64,000 nt of DNA, from positions 62,001 through 126,000 of the forward strand of contig NC_019675.1 in assembly GCF_000316515.1 (NCBI RefSeq), written 5' to 3'. Of this stretch, positions 40,176-51,669 are shown in pieces; the first letter of the stretch is position 1; every line of letters starts with the position of its first letter. This DNA is from Cyanobium gracile PCC 6307. Its GTDB lineage: Bacteria; Cyanobacteriota; Cyanobacteriia; PCC-6307; Cyanobiaceae. The notes below the pieces were generated by a model. It made no database searches and was not told the origin of the DNA. It was given only the letters and a program-made list of their open reading frames with translations. Made by a program: the position numbers and the translations under genes.

Positions 40176-40382
40176 ATGCCCTCTCCCGCCGACGACCAGG
40201 CCCTGGTGGCCGACCTGGCCAGAGCGTCCCTCGACCTGGGAGGGGCGGCGGAGCCGGAGCGGGACTGCTGGCGGGTGGTGCACCGCCATGTCCACGGGAT
40301 GCTGCCGAGCGAGTACGACATCCGCGACGTTCCTGAGGAGCTCTACCTGGCGGTGCTGGCCGCTCGCCGTGCCCTCACCTGA
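40176..40382 (+). CDS. Small conserved hypothetical protein, 68 residues
   Basis: A short helical protein, not assigned to a family: ALVADLARASLDLGGAAEPE, then RDCWRVVHRHVHGMLPSEYD and IRDVPEELYLAVLAARRALT. The second half looks well folded and unlike shadow frames. ATG at 40176; the open frame extends further upstream but would be a Pro/Arg-rich shadow. It is convergent with petJ, whose terminator lies just past its stop. Confidence 0.65.
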   Translation: MPSPADDQALVADLARASLDLGGAAEPERDCWRVVHRHVHGMLPSEYDIRDVPEELYLAVLAARRALT

Positions 40383-40387
40383 GCCAT

Positions 40388-40413
40388 GAAAAAGCCCCGG
40401 CAGGGCCGGGGCT
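40388..40413 (-). terminator. Rho-independent terminator of petJ
   Basis: On the minus strand a perfect 9 bp stem (AGCCCCGGC with GCCGGGGCT) closes a 3 nt loop and is followed directly by a T run (40389-40393 read as U on the transcript). It lies 47 bp after the petJ stop codon. The stem could also slow transcription from the opposite side, but there is no T run there. Confidence 0.85.
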
Positions 40414-40460
40414 CAGGACGGCTCAAGAGGCCGTCGCTGGGTGGGACGAATCCGAAGGGA

Positions 40461-40802
40461 TCAGGCCCAGCCCTTGGAGGCCATGTCCTCGACGTAAGCA
40501 GCCACGTCAGCGATGTCACCCTCGCTGAGCTTGCCGCCGAAGGCGGGCATGGCGTTCTTGCCGTTAGTCACTTGGTAGGCGATGGCGGCCTCGTGGCCGG
40601 CGTCGTAGTTGGCCAGGTAGGAGGCCAGGGCATCGGCCTTGAGGGTGCGCTCGGCATTGACCACGTTGCCGCCGCCCATGTGGCAGGCGGCGCAGTTGGC
40701 GGAGAAGATCTGGCCGCCGTGGGCCGCATCGGCCGCGAAGCTCGGGGCGGCACCCAGCACCAGCGCCAGGCAGAGAGCGAAGAGGGAAAGAAGACGACGC
40801 AT
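40461..40802 (-). CDS. petJ: Cytochrome c6
   Basis: Soluble lumenal c-type cytochrome that carries electrons from cytochrome b6f to photosystem I, or to cytochrome oxidase in the dark. 113-residue precursor: signal peptide ([19 protein letters not shown]) cleaved near SFA-ADA, then a mature protein of about 90 residues. Seen: heme site [11 protein letters not shown] (Cys37, Cys40, His41) and axial Met in [11 protein letters not shown] (Met85), and the C-terminal helix [20 protein letters not shown] at 40802 fits the signal peptide; an earlier in-frame start adds nothing sensible. It is followed by a strong terminator. Confidence 0.97.
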   Translation of the reverse strand: MRRLLSLFALCLALVLGAAPSFAADAAHGGQIFSANCAACHMGGGNVVNAERTLKADALASYLANYDAGHEAAIAYQVTNGKNAMPAFGGKLSEGDIADVAAYVEDMASKGWA

Positions 40803-40939
40803 GGGAGGGTGCAACGGAAGGTGCCTGAAGGCACTTGCAACCGGCACAAATTAGGCAATGGCCGCCCCCCGGTGGGGGCCTCTGACACATTCGCAACAAT
40901 TGAGGGCCGGCCGGTCCGGGCCGCGCGGGCAGGGCCGGC

Positions 40940-41971
40940 TCAGGGCCGGCGCTTCTCCCCGATCCGGCCCCGGTGCGGCACCCCCGCCGTCTCCAGCACC
41001 GCGTCGAGGCTCGGGGCGAAGCTCACCAGCCCGAAGCGTTCGGGTGGACTGACGGGCTGGTGCACGAAGTGGCGCTGCCGGATCGAGAAACGGTCCCAGG
41101 CATTCACCTCGATGCGCAGCAGCTTGATCAGCCCCTCGATCAGCCAGCCGCGCAGATCGATCCCCACCGGCGGTACCCACACCCGCCGCCAGCGGCACAG
41201 GGAAGCCACGGCGCCGTTGATCGTGATCGGCGCCTGGCCCAGCACCAGCCGCCGCACCGGACCCTGGTCAGGCTCGGGATTGGGGCCGTGGGGGGTGGTG
41301 GCCAGGTGGGCGCAGACGGTGGCGATGTCGGCGGCGTGGATGAAGTGGAAGCTGGCGTCGGTGCGCAGCCAGCGGGCCAGCCACAGCCAGCCCAGGGCCT
41401 CCTTCAGCCCGGCGGTGAGGTAGCTGGTGGGGTGGGGGTCGCCGCCGCCCACGGTGCCACCGAACACCAGGGTGGGGAACACGGCCACGATGCGGTCGGC
41501 CAGGGGATGGCGCTCCAGGTCCTGCAGGCAGGTGGCCTTGGTCTGGATGTACTCGGTGCCGTAGGCCATCGCTTCGGGGAGCAGCTGCAGCCGGCGATCG
41601 AGAATGCTCGCGGTGGAGAAGTAGATCACCTGCTGCAGGCGATCCGGGTCGGTGAGCCGCAGCAGCTCCTTCACGGCCACCACGTTCACCGCCTGGGCCC
41701 GCTCGGGATCTCCCCAGGCCGTGGCGGTGTGGATGATCCGGTCGGCGCTGGCGATGGCGGCGGCGTGGGGGCCCAGCTCCCGCAGATCGCCCACCAGCAG
41801 GGTGATGCGCGGATGGTCGGCGGGGACGGCGCTGAGCTTGGCGGGATCCCGCAGCAGCAGCAGCAGGTGGGCGTCGCTGTTGGCCAGCAGGTTTTCAGCG
41901 ATGTACTGGCCGACGCAGCCGCTGGCGCCGGTGATCAGGATCCGCTGGGGCCCGGAGGTGGGGGCGCTCAA
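40940..41971 (-). CDS. NAD(P)-dependent epimerase/dehydratase (extended SDR)
   Basis: A 343-residue Rossmann-fold protein of the extended short-chain dehydrogenase group. Seen: [20 protein letters not shown] (NAD(P)-binding GxxGxxG), [10 protein letters not shown], a YxxxK-like element in [10 protein letters not shown] and [10 protein letters not shown]. The active-site Tyr/Lys are retained, so a sugar or lipid substrate is possible; none can be named. ATG at 41971 overlaps the end of hemE by 4 bp (ATGA), so it is probably translated with hemE. Confidence 0.88.
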   Translation of the reverse strand: MSAPTSGPQRILITGASGCVGQYIAENLLANSDAHLLLLLRDPAKLSAVPADHPRITLLVGDLRELGPHAAAIASADRIIHTATAWGDPERAQAVNVVAVKELLRLTDPDRLQQVIYFSTASILDRRLQLLPEAMAYGTEYIQTKATCLQDLERHPLADRIVAVFPTLVFGGTVGGGDPHPTSYLTAGLKEALGWLWLARWLRTDASFHFIHAADIATVCAHLATTPHGPNPEPDQGPVRRLVLGQAPITINGAVASLCRWRRVWVPPVGIDLRGWLIEGLIKLLRIEVNAWDRFSIRQRHFVHQPVSPPERFGLVSFAPSLDAVLETAGVPHRGRIGEKRRP

Positions 41972-43026
41972 ACAGCGGCTCCCAGCAGCTCGTTGACGGC
42001 CTTGCCGGTCTCGAAGAAGACGCGGGCGTTGTCCTCAGGGGTGCCGGGCAGGATGCCGTGGCCCAGATTGAGGATGTGGCGGCGGCCGCGGGCCTTGCGC
42101 ACCGTGTCGAGGATCCGCTCACGGATGGCCTCGGGGGTGCCGAACAGCAGGCCGGGATCCACGTTGCCCTGCACGCCCAGGTGCTGGGGCAGGCGGGCGC
42201 AGCCATCGGCCATGTCCACGGTCCAGTCGAGGGAGATGAAGTCCACCCCGGTGGTGGCCATGCGCTCCAGCACGCCGGCGCTGCCGGAGATGTAGAGGAT
42301 CAGGGGGGTGTCGGGGTGGGTGGCCTTCACCTGGTCGATGACCCGCTTCTGGTAGGGGGCGGCGAAGACGTCGTAGTCGATCGGGCTCAGCTGCCCCGCC
42401 CAGGAGTCGAACAGCTGCACCACCTGGGCACCGCTGTCGATCTGGTAACGCACGTAGGTGGCGATCGAATCGGCCAGGTGCCCCAGCAGCCGGTGCAGCA
42501 GGGCGGGCTCCTGGAAGGCCATCGCCTTGATCACCGAATAGGTCTTGGAGCTCTTGCCCTCCACCGCATAGGCGGCCAGGGTCCAGGGGGCGCCGACGAA
42601 GCCGAGCACCGCCGCCGCGTTGCCCACATCGGCCCGCAGCCGCCCCAGCACCTCGCCCACGAAGGGCAGGGCTTCGGCCGGATCCAGGGGCCGCAGGGCG
42701 TCCACCTGGGTCTGGCTGCGGATGGCGGGCTTGATGATCGGCCCCCGGCTCTCGATGATGTCGAAGTCGATGCCCATGCCCGGCAGGGGCGTGAGGATGT
42801 CGGAGAAGAGGATCACGCCGTCGGGACGGAAGGCGTGGAAGGGCTGCATCGAGATCTCGTAGGAGAGATCGGGGTTCTCGGAGCGCTCGCGGAAACCGGG
42901 GTGGCGGTCGCGCAGGTCGCGGTAGACCTTCATGTAGCGGCCCGCCTGGCGCATCATCCAGACCGGAGGCCGCTCCACCTGCTCACCTCGGGCGGCGCGC
43001 AGCAGCAGGGGGGCGGATTCGCTCAT
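41968..43026 (-). CDS. hemE: Uroporphyrinogen decarboxylase
   Basis: Removes four carboxyl groups from uroporphyrinogen III to give coproporphyrinogen III, on the shared path to heme and chlorophyll. 352 residues. Seen: [20 protein letters not shown] (substrate-binding Arg), [20 protein letters not shown] (Asp of SDIL), [32 protein letters not shown] and [14 protein letters not shown], all active-site blocks of the family. ATG at 43026. The following gene is a short-chain dehydrogenase overlapping by 4 bp. Confidence 0.98.
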   Translation of the reverse strand: MSESAPLLLRAARGEQVERPPVWMMRQAGRYMKVYRDLRDRHPGFRERSENPDLSYEISMQPFHAFRPDGVILFSDILTPLPGMGIDFDIIESRGPIIKPAIRSQTQVDALRPLDPAEALPFVGEVLGRLRADVGNAAAVLGFVGAPWTLAAYAVEGKSSKTYSVIKAMAFQEPALLHRLLGHLADSIATYVRYQIDSGAQVVQLFDSWAGQLSPIDYDVFAAPYQKRVIDQVKATHPDTPLILYISGSAGVLERMATTGVDFISLDWTVDMADGCARLPQHLGVQGNVDPGLLFGTPEAIRERILDTVRKARGRRHILNLGHGILPGTPEDNARVFFETGKAVNELLGAAV

Positions 43027-43122
43027 GGGGCCGGTCGGAAGGTCAACGGCGAAACCTAACCGAGCACCCCCGGCCTCCGGCCGCTCCTGTCACCAGTCGT
43101 GGCATGGGCGGCCCCGGAGCGC

Positions 43123-45435
<2,313 letters not shown>

Positions 45436-45468
45436 GCGCCGGGAGCTTACGTCGGTGGGAGGGCTGAC

Positions 45469-46239
45469 TCAGCGCGGCGGGGAGGGAGGAGCCGGATCGG
45501 TGGGGAAATCCACGCCGATGATCCGGTTCTCGGAATCCAGGGTGACGAAGAGGTTGTCGGTGAGGCGGTTGAACTCGGTGTTGACGATCACCAGGCGCAT
45601 CTCCGGCGTACTTTCGGCCCGGTTGATGCGTTTCACCCGGACGAAGTTACCGGTGATGCGCTGCAGGTTGAGCCATTTCTGCTGCAGCTGGGCCTGGGGA
45701 ATCTGCTCCTGCATCTGCGGCGCCAGGAAGCTGCTGGCGGAGATGAAGTGGCCACTGGAGAGGGCGGTGATGAAATCACGCACCACCTGCTCGGCTGGCT
45801 GGTCAGTGACGTTGAAGTGATACCCGTCAATCCGGCCCTGGCCGTCGATCACCATCAGCAGGTCGCGCTCGCCGGCGCTGGTGAACAGGGTGGCCTCCAC
45901 CGTGCTCGAGTCGAAGCCGGGCTGGATGCCGCGGATGGCCCAGCGCAGCAGTTTCGGCTGGGTCTTCATGGTGGCGGCCACCATGCTGGGGCTGCTGACG
46001 CTCTGCAGGGCCGGGGAGAACTGCTCGAAACGGGCCTGGGCGTCCCCGCTGCGGATCGTGGCCAGGATCCGCTCGGCCGCCGCCCGCGCCTGGGCTTCGC
46101 TGAGGGCCGCACTGGGCTGGCCGGTGGCGGCCGGCGCCGGGGTGGCCTGGGCCCAGGCCCCGCGCGGTGCCAGCAGGGCCTGGCTGCCCAGCAGCAGCAT
46201 CAGGCCGATCAGGGCTCGGCGCGATTGGGGGCGCGGCAT
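45469..46239 (-). CDS. Exported protein with two DUF3887-like domains
   Basis: A 256-residue exported protein. Seen: a signal peptide (RRALIGLMLLLGSQALLAP), then two similar modules of about 100 residues, each a helix followed by a beta-sheet with a conserved end: ERILATIRSGDAQARFEQFS ... LLMVIDGQGRIDGYHFN, and VVRDFITALSSGHFISASSF ... LFVTLDSENRIIGVDFP. The cystatin-like shape and repeated ends match DUF3887. Function unknown. It lies 33 bp from the glgB start on the same strand and 22 bp after the hydrolase gene; an extracytoplasmic role is implied by the signal peptide. Confidence 0.75.
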   Translation of the reverse strand: MPRPQSRRALIGLMLLLGSQALLAPRGAWAQATPAPAATGQPSAALSEAQARAAAERILATIRSGDAQARFEQFSPALQSVSSPSMVAATMKTQPKLLRWAIRGIQPGFDSSTVEATLFTSAGERDLLMVIDGQGRIDGYHFNVTDQPAEQVVRDFITALSSGHFISASSFLAPQMQEQIPQAQLQQKWLNLQRITGNFVRVKRINRAESTPEMRLVIVNTEFNRLTDNLFVTLDSENRIIGVDFPTDPAPPSPPR

Positions 46240-46261
46240 GGGCGGCGGACGTCGGATCGGC

Positions 46262-47929
46262 TCAGTTTGCCCGAATCAGGGGCTCCAGGCCCAGGTGGGC
46301 GCCCGCCAGCTCCAGCGTCAGGCTGATCACCCGGTGCCGGCTGCCGCTCCCCCCCGCCGGCAGGCTGCCGTCGCCGGGGTTGACGGCGATCTGGGGCCAG
46401 GCCGCCGCCGCCAGGGACAGCCGCAGCCGCTGGCCGGCGGCCACCAGGGTCGCCAGGGGCTGCAGGGTCAGGGTTCGGGGGGCGTCGGCGGGGGCCGACG
46501 GGGGCCCGAAGCGGGCCAGGCCGGTGCTCAGCTGGCGCACGGAGCCCCCGTCCGCAGACACCTCCGAGAGGGCGGCGCAGAGATCGAAGCTGGGCTGGTC
46601 GGCGCTCACCCACAGCTGCAGGCGGAAGGTTCCCAGCAGCCAGAGGGCCTCCTCCAGCGGGGCGGTGCTGAAGCAGGCCACGTCGCCGCGCCGGTCGAGA
46701 TCGGCGCGTTCCACCGGTCCGGGATCGGGGCCCAGGTGGCCACCCCGGCCCGGCACCGGCCGCCAGGGATCGTGGACGACCACCACGGTGCCGCCAGCCG
46801 CCGGACCCGACGCCGGCCTTGCTCCCGGCGCGGCCAGGGGCCGCAGCTCCCCCTCATCGCAGCGGATCGCCGCCAGGCCGCAGGAGTGCAGCGACCAGCC
46901 GGCGGCCGCCACCGTTGAGGGGCTGGCGGCCGCCGCCTGGCTCAGGCGGTGCCAGGTGGCTGTGGCGGCGCACTGCAGGCGGATCGGGGCCGGTGCGGCG
47001 GCCTGGGGAGCGGTGGGATCCGCCGGGACCCGGCGGGGTGGCGGATCCTGCAGATGGCGGCGAAAGAAGGCCAGCAGCTCGCGGTCCAGCCCCCCGCGCC
47101 AGTCGAGATGGCTCCAGGCGCCGATGACCAGCTCGGGGTCGCCCCCGGCGTTGCGGGCCCGCTGCCAGAGGTCGAGCACGCCTCTGAGATGGGGATCATG
47201 CCAGCCGCCGATCAGCAGCAGGGGCCGCTGCAGCAGGGCCGGCGCCACGGGGTGCACCGTCCAGCTCTCAGGGCCGGCGGGGTCGCGCCGCAGCCAGCCC
47301 AGGCCCATGCCACGGGGATCGTGGCGTTCCAGCAGGGCCAGCCCCTCCTCGGTGTAGTCGCCGTGCTGGAGGCTGCGGCGGATCTCGCGCCAGCCGGCCC
47401 CGTCGCCCCGGCGCCGGCACCCCTCCGCCGCCAGCTGCAGGGCCCAGCCCAGGCCCAGGGCCCACCAGTGGGCTCCCCCCTCGCTGGCCCAGTGGAGGCG
47501 CTCATCGAGGCCGCACATGGCCGGGGCGAGGCAGTCCGGCAGGGCGTCGACGTCGCCGGCCTCGCCGCCGGCGTTGAGCAGCTGGGTCAGGCCCTGGTAG
47601 GAGAAGCCGTAGGTGCCCACCCGGCCGTTGCTGCCTTCGAGGCTCCGGGCCCAGCGGATTGTGGCGGCCCCGTCGGCCGCCTCCTGGGCGAAGCCGCCGA
47701 AGTCACCCTCCGAGGCACCGCGGCCCCGCACGTCCTGCACCACCACCAGAAAGCCATGGCCGGCATACCAGCTGGGGTGGACGTAGGTGACGGTGGAGGC
47801 GATCCCCCGCCCGTAGGGCTGGCGCATCAGCAGGACGGGCCAGGGGCCGTCTCCCTGGGGCTTCCAGAGGCGAGCGACCAGGCGCACACCATCGGGAAAG
47901 GTGAGTGAACTTTCCAGGACCCGGTCCAC
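46262..47929 (-). CDS. CocE/NonD-type alpha/beta hydrolase (X-Pro dipeptidyl-peptidase S15 fold)
   Basis: A 555-residue hydrolase with an alpha/beta-hydrolase domain and a C-terminal jelly roll. Seen: FPDGVRLVARLWKPQGDGPW, MRQPYGRGI, the nucleophile elbow GTYGFSYQGLTQLL (Ser in GFSYQG), VVVQDVRGRGASEGDFGGF, LIGGWHDPHLRGVLDLW holding the catalytic Asp, and ViGAWSHLDW holding His. Such enzymes act on acyl esters, cephalosporins or peptides. ATG at 47929. It marks the last ordinary gene before the accessory island; its start is 12 bp from the end of the first exported Cys protein. Confidence 0.9.
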   Translation of the reverse strand: MDRVLESSLTFPDGVRLVARLWKPQGDGPWPVLLMRQPYGRGIASTVTYVHPSWYAGHGFLVVVQDVRGRGASEGDFGGFAQEAADGAATIRWARSLEGSNGRVGTYGFSYQGLTQLLNAGGEAGDVDALPDCLAPAMCGLDERLHWASEGGAHWWALGLGWALQLAAEGCRRRGDGAGWREIRRSLQHGDYTEEGLALLERHDPRGMGLGWLRRDPAGPESWTVHPVAPALLQRPLLLIGGWHDPHLRGVLDLWQRARNAGGDPELVIGAWSHLDWRGGLDRELLAFFRRHLQDPPPRRVPADPTAPQAAAPAPIRLQCAATATWHRLSQAAAASPSTVAAAGWSLHSCGLAAIRCDEGELRPLAAPGARPASGPAAGGTVVVVHDPWRPVPGRGGHLGPDPGPVERADLDRRGDVACFSTAPLEEALWLLGTFRLQLWVSADQPSFDLCAALSEVSADGGSVRQLSTGLARFGPPSAPADAPRTLTLQPLATLVAAGQRLRLSLAAAAWPQIAVNPGDGSLPAGGSGSRHRVISLTLELAGAHLGLEPLIRAN

Positions 47930-47941
47930 TCAGGTCACCCT

Positions 47942-48295
47942 TCAGAAGACGGTGGAGCAGTGAATGGCGATGACATAGGTGGTGCGCACATCTGCATCGA
48001 TGTAACTGAGGCCCTGGCTGCTGGCAAGGCTGGAGATCGAGGCCTGTGACTTTGCCGAGATGCCCTGGGCATTTAGCTTACGGAACTGGTCGCACATGCT
48101 CTTGGCCAACGGGGAGTTCTTAGGCCTTACCGGGTCCAGGACGTTCGACTGGGAATGGACCTGGGGGGGCACTGCGATGGCGAGACAGCCTGCAAAGCTG
48201 AGGGCTAAAAGATAGCGGCGCACGAGATGGGGCGAAAGCGGTTTCTTGGTCTTCGGGCGCACCGGAGTGCGAAGCGGCGGCTTTGATTGGAGCAT
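47942..48295 (-). CDS. Small exported Cys-pair protein, paralogue A
   Basis: A 117-residue protein I cannot name. Seen: a basic head (residues 1-25), a signal-like stretch (RRYLLALSFAGCLAIAVPPQ), and a folded C-terminal 50 residues: MCDQFRKLNAQGISAKSQAS, then ISSLASSQGLSYIDADV and RTTYVIAIHCSTVF. Two cysteines 46 residues apart could form a disulphide. The last 50 residues align without gaps to the product at 62622-62912, the other end of the island. ATG at 48295; a second start inside (LVRRYLLALS) is possible. It lies 12 bp after the hydrolase start on the same strand. Confidence 0.75.
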   Translation of the reverse strand: MLQSKPPLRTPVRPKTKKPLSPHLVRRYLLALSFAGCLAIAVPPQVHSQSNVLDPVRPKNSPLAKSMCDQFRKLNAQGISAKSQASISSLASSQGLSYIDADVRTTYVIAIHCSTVF

Positions 48296-48439
48296 AACTG
48301 CCTCCGTTGAATGACTCCATTCCAGTCAAACCAGCCCTCATGGAGCAGTGGGCTGGGGTCAGTTCGCGGGGCGACCCGCGCATCTCCGGGGGCGGCACCT
48401 CCTCTCTGGCGGGGCGAGAGTGGTAAAGCGCTCTGGGTT
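48296..48439. other. Short gap upstream of paralogue A
   Basis: A 144 bp stretch before an insertion-sequence remnant. I see no gene. It probably holds the promoter of paralogue A, read on the minus strand. Confidence 0.4.
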
Positions 48440-48610
48440 CAGCTGGTTCTCGCTGGCTCTGCAATTGGTGCGAGACCGTTGGAGCATTGAAGGTGGCATT
48501 GGATCTGCGATAACCAGCTCCATGAGGATGCCCACCGCTACCGGTCCAATGGCGCTTGTGCGATGACCACGTTGCCCAGGACTGCGTTGAACCTGCTAAG
48601 GCTGGCTTGA
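48440..48610 (+). pseudogene. C-terminal remnant of an ISAs1-like transposase
   Basis: About 55 codons of transposase sequence in two frames. First frame: SWFSLALQLVRDRWSIEG. From 48494 on, in the next frame: WHWICDNQLHEDAHRYRSNG, then TALNLLRLA and a stop at 48608-48610. This matches the C-terminal block of ISAs1-family transposases (VRDRWxIE...WH...ED..R.R..NA...ALNLLR). The rest of the element is absent, so it is a decayed fragment at the island's left edge, next to paralogue A. Confidence 0.7.
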
Positions 48611-49470
48611 TTTCAGTCGATCCGAGCTGGCTTGCAGGCGATGATGCATGGTATCAGGGCCTTGCTGGCGATGGCATGGCGTCAGCCACAACGCACCCAA
48701 TACTGAAGCTTTGAACCAGCCCTGCCGCTACATCAGCCCTTTGGAGACTAAGCCACCAGCTGCGACACCACCAGCTGCGACTTCGCCATAATCAATCAAT
48801 CCAGGAACCAATTTGCCCTCATTTTCAGGCATGCCGGCACTATTGCGTGACGCATGCCGGGCCCAAGCAAGTCCGGCCGCCAGCGCATCAGACTGCTGAT
48901 GCAGATATAAGACTCCGAACTCAAGTAAGCAGCAGAGATGACTATGTTGATGCCAAAGACACTCCGGCTGATGCGCCGATCATGGTCCACCAAAGGACGA
49001 ACATGGGATGATGGCAGCAAGTTAGCGAAATCGAAACACAACTGATGTCAACCCTTCGGGAAAGCCAAAGATACACCGCGTTGATCGGCGTGGATACAGG
49101 AATCCCAGCCCGCGAACGCCCAGTCATGATCCATCGTGAGAAGAATCCCGGACTTAGCTCGATGTGAGTTTCTGCTGCTTGAATGAACAGGAGCTACGGG
49201 AGTTGTTCCGAGAAGCCCTAGAGTCTTTTTGCTTTTCTCATCATATCTGCATCACTCTTCAGGGTCATGAACATCCTGTGCACACTCATCTCGTCTCTCG
49301 GTCTGGCGGTCAGGCGGGGTGGGGGGAGGCAAAGAAAACCTGCTTGTACCGGTCAGACACCCCCTTTGGACAGGAAGGGCAGGCAGCACGATGATCAGGC
49401 GAGATGAAGACTTTGAGAAAACACGAGCCCAACAAGCTTCATTCATTCCTGAGGGCAACGACCCACCTAG
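48611..49470. other. Gene-poor stretch of the island
   Basis: 860 bp without a convincing gene. Open frames here (longest 81 codons, 48796-49041 minus) lack start context, family motifs and coding-like composition. GC is clearly lower than the flanking core. Probably decayed mobile-element sequence. Confidence 0.4.
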
Positions 49471-49640
49471 GAGGCTGCTGAAATTACATCGCAACCGAGC
49501 AATGCTGCACTGGTCACGCTCCCACCGTCGATGGTCGGCGCCATTTGGCGAGTTCGATTGGCTGATCGGGTGATGGCTGTCCGCATTTGTCCCTCTCGCG
49601 GAGCACTGAATCGACCCCGACAGCCCCTCACCATCCGTTT
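49471..49640 (-). repeat. Non-coding 3' end and probable terminal repeat of the decayed IS5 copy
   Basis: The stretch beginning GAGGCTGCTGAAATTACATC (49471 onward) lies just beyond the transposase stop, in the place of an IS5-type terminal inverted repeat. I could not find its mate past 50686, so this end is all that remains or the other end was deleted. Confidence 0.45.
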
Positions 49641-50686
49641 CATGCCATCACCTCCCGTGGACTCAGCAGGTTGGCCAAGCGGATCAGGTTGCAGGCCACC
49701 ACATGCAACCGGAACAGCGTCCCCACCCGAGATCGGCCTCTGGTCATAAGCTGCCGCAAGCCGGCTGCCTGTTTGATCCAGCCAAATACCTGTTCGTCCG
49801 CTTCCTGGCATTGAGCGACTGGCTGTAGACCCATGGTGACCGGTGCGGCCGTCGATGGCGGAGTTGCGGCGCCCCTGGATGCTTTGGGAGACATGCGGCG
49901 TGATGCCTGAGATCCGCATATCAGCGACAAAGTCCCTGTTGTCGTATCCCTTGCCGGCTCGAAGCTTCTTCTGGTTAGCACCGCCCAAGCGCGCGCCATC
50001 AGAACCCCCGCCGAACGCTCGCCTTAGCCGTCGGCTGGGGTCACCTCACTGGCCACCACCAGGCTATGGCGGTTCTCCATGAGGCAGTGCCCCAGGTAGC
50101 TAAGGAACGCCCCGTTGCCATTGGACCTGTGGAACAGCAGGACCTCACCATCACTGCTGGAGCTGTGGGTCTGGTTGGAGAGCAGCAGGCCTCGGAAATC
50201 GCCTTTGGCTAGCTTCTTCCCCTTGGCTGGACCTCAGCCAAAGCCATTGCCGCCACTGAGCGGTGGTGGATCATCATCGCCTCCGTCGATCCGCTCCAGC
50301 GAGCTGTGCGAGGCCCATGTCCCCAGCAGGGTGCCATCGACAGAGAAATACTCGGAGCTCAGCAACGGCTTGACCTCAGGAACAGCCAGCGGCAGTTCCA
50401 GAAACTTGGCGTTGAGTTCGTCGTTCAGGAGCCGGTCGCGGTTTTTGGAGAATGTGGTCGGATGCCACACCGGATCGTCAGGATTTAGGTCGATGAATCA
50501 GCGTAACAGCAGGTTGTAACTATGCTGCTCGATCAGCATCCGCTTGGAGCGGATGCTATAGATCGCCTGCAGTAAGGGGGCAGAAGTAGTTTTCTCAAGA
50601 GGTACTGAGGATTTGCCGAACTCGGTATACAGCCGACAGATCCTGAGCCTGAGCCCATCGAGTGCCCAATCAGCCAGCTGCCGCAC
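49640..50686 (-). pseudogene. IS5-family transposase, heavily decayed
   Basis: A nearly full-length transposase of about 350 codons, broken many times. In order: EFGKSSVPLEKTTSAPLLQA, IYSIRSKRMLIEQHSYNLLL then a stop where Trp is expected, FIDLNPDDPVWHPTTFSKNR, LLSSEYFSVDGTLLGTWASH, a second stop after GGNGFG, DFRGLLLSNQTHSSSSDGEV, a third stop after TPADG, a frame change, KGYDNRDFVADMRISGITPH, another frame change near 49830, and EQVFGWIKQAAGLRQLMTRG to the end at 49640. It cannot make an active protein, but could be mobilised or recombine with related copies. Confidence 0.85.
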
Positions 50687-50850
50687 TTGCCGCAGTCGAT
50701 GGGCCTTGAGTACCCTTCCTCAATGGAGACAGAAGAGAACTAGGGGCCCGTCCACTCCTGCTGGCCGCGCAGCCTTTTAGTGTCGTTGGTCCGTTCTCCG
50801 CGGCTCGGTTTGTATTTCAGCACCCTCCTAGCCCATCGGCAAGTTGACCG
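50687..50850. other. Gap between decayed IS5 copy and CxPFGC gene
   Basis: 164 bp with no gene and no recognisable terminal repeat. Confidence 0.4.
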
Positions 50851-51336
50851 TCAATTTCTGCATAGTAGCCCATCACTGATCCATCTTCCATCAACCAATT
50901 GGCGCATTCGCAATCCGTCTACTAGCACGGTTCTGCCTGTCACGAAGACCTCGTCGCCTCGATCTACATTTCCCACTACCACATAGCTTGTGGATGGACC
51001 ATCAAAAAGCCTCGCCTGTCTTCCTTCTCTAACGCAAACTGCCATAGCCCAACCACTTCTAGGTCGGCGTTCTTCTGGAAGAGGATACCCACTAGGCATA
51101 TTGCGATAATCTCCTCCCCCGGATTGAGGCTGAGGAGATGCTGGGCAACCAAAGGGAGTACATGCTTGCCCCAGCGGCCCATTGGGACATCCGAAAGGAT
51201 TGCATTCAGCGTTTGATGAATTAGAACATCCGAAAGGATTGCATCCAGCCCAAGCAGGAGAACCATCAAGCAGAATGCCTGAGGGAGCGCTGATCACCAT
51301 GACAGCAAAGGCCGCACCTCCAAGCGTCCTAATCAT
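50851..51336 (-). CDS. Exported CxPFGC-repeat protein with SH3-like domain
   Basis: A 161-residue exported protein. Seen: a signal peptide (GGAAFAVMVISAPSGILLDG) cleaved near AWA-G, then three six-residue repeats CNPFGC (32-37), CNPFGC (45-50) and CTPFGC (59-64), spaced 7 and 8 residues apart, a Pro/Ser/Gly hinge, and a C-terminal bacterial SH3-like domain (95-160): ARLFDGPSTSYVVVGNVDRG, DEVFVTGR, WISDGLLCRN. Two further cysteines (101, 159) lie in that domain. The repeats could be disulphide-linked or bind metal; the SH3 part may bind cell wall. The family is unnamed to me. Lower GC than the core. ATG at 51336. Confidence 0.8.
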   Translation of the reverse strand: MIRTLGGAAFAVMVISAPSGILLDGSPAWAGCNPFGCSNSSNAECNPFGCPNGPLGQACTPFGCPASPQPQSGGGDYRNMPSGYPLPEERRPRSGWAMAVCVREGRQARLFDGPSTSYVVVGNVDRGDEVFVTGRTVLVDGLRMRQLVDGRWISDGLLCRN

Positions 51337-51653
51337 TAGGCTTAATTGCGAATGATTTCTTACATTATTAACTGAGCCAAGACATCAAGGGTTGATTGTC
51401 GCAATACTTTACATCATTTCCCGTACATTGGGGCGAACCCCGAAGGATGATTCTTTAAGTTCTTTGATGTTGGCTATCCGCCAAGGGACTCTCCCGGTTC
51501 TGTGGCCATACTCTTGATAAGGATGACTGGCATGAAGCACTAGTCCGGCGAGTTCCATAACCAACCACACCATTCTTTTTCAAGCCAACCTCCACTTGCA
51601 GATGTTCTGAAATGAGAACTCCCCTTGAGTTTACAATACTGAGCTAGCTCTTG
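51337..51653. other. AT-rich gap upstream of the CxPFGC gene
   Basis: 317 bp, the most AT-rich stretch near here, ending at the left terminal repeat of the IS481 element. It should contain the promoter of the CxPFGC gene (read on the minus strand). I see no gene in it. Confidence 0.45.
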
Positions 51654-51669
51654 TGTCTCACCAGGCTCG

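Noticed and set aside
48796-49041. 81-codon minus-strand open frame in the island
   Set aside because: No motif, no start context and surrounded by decayed DNA.
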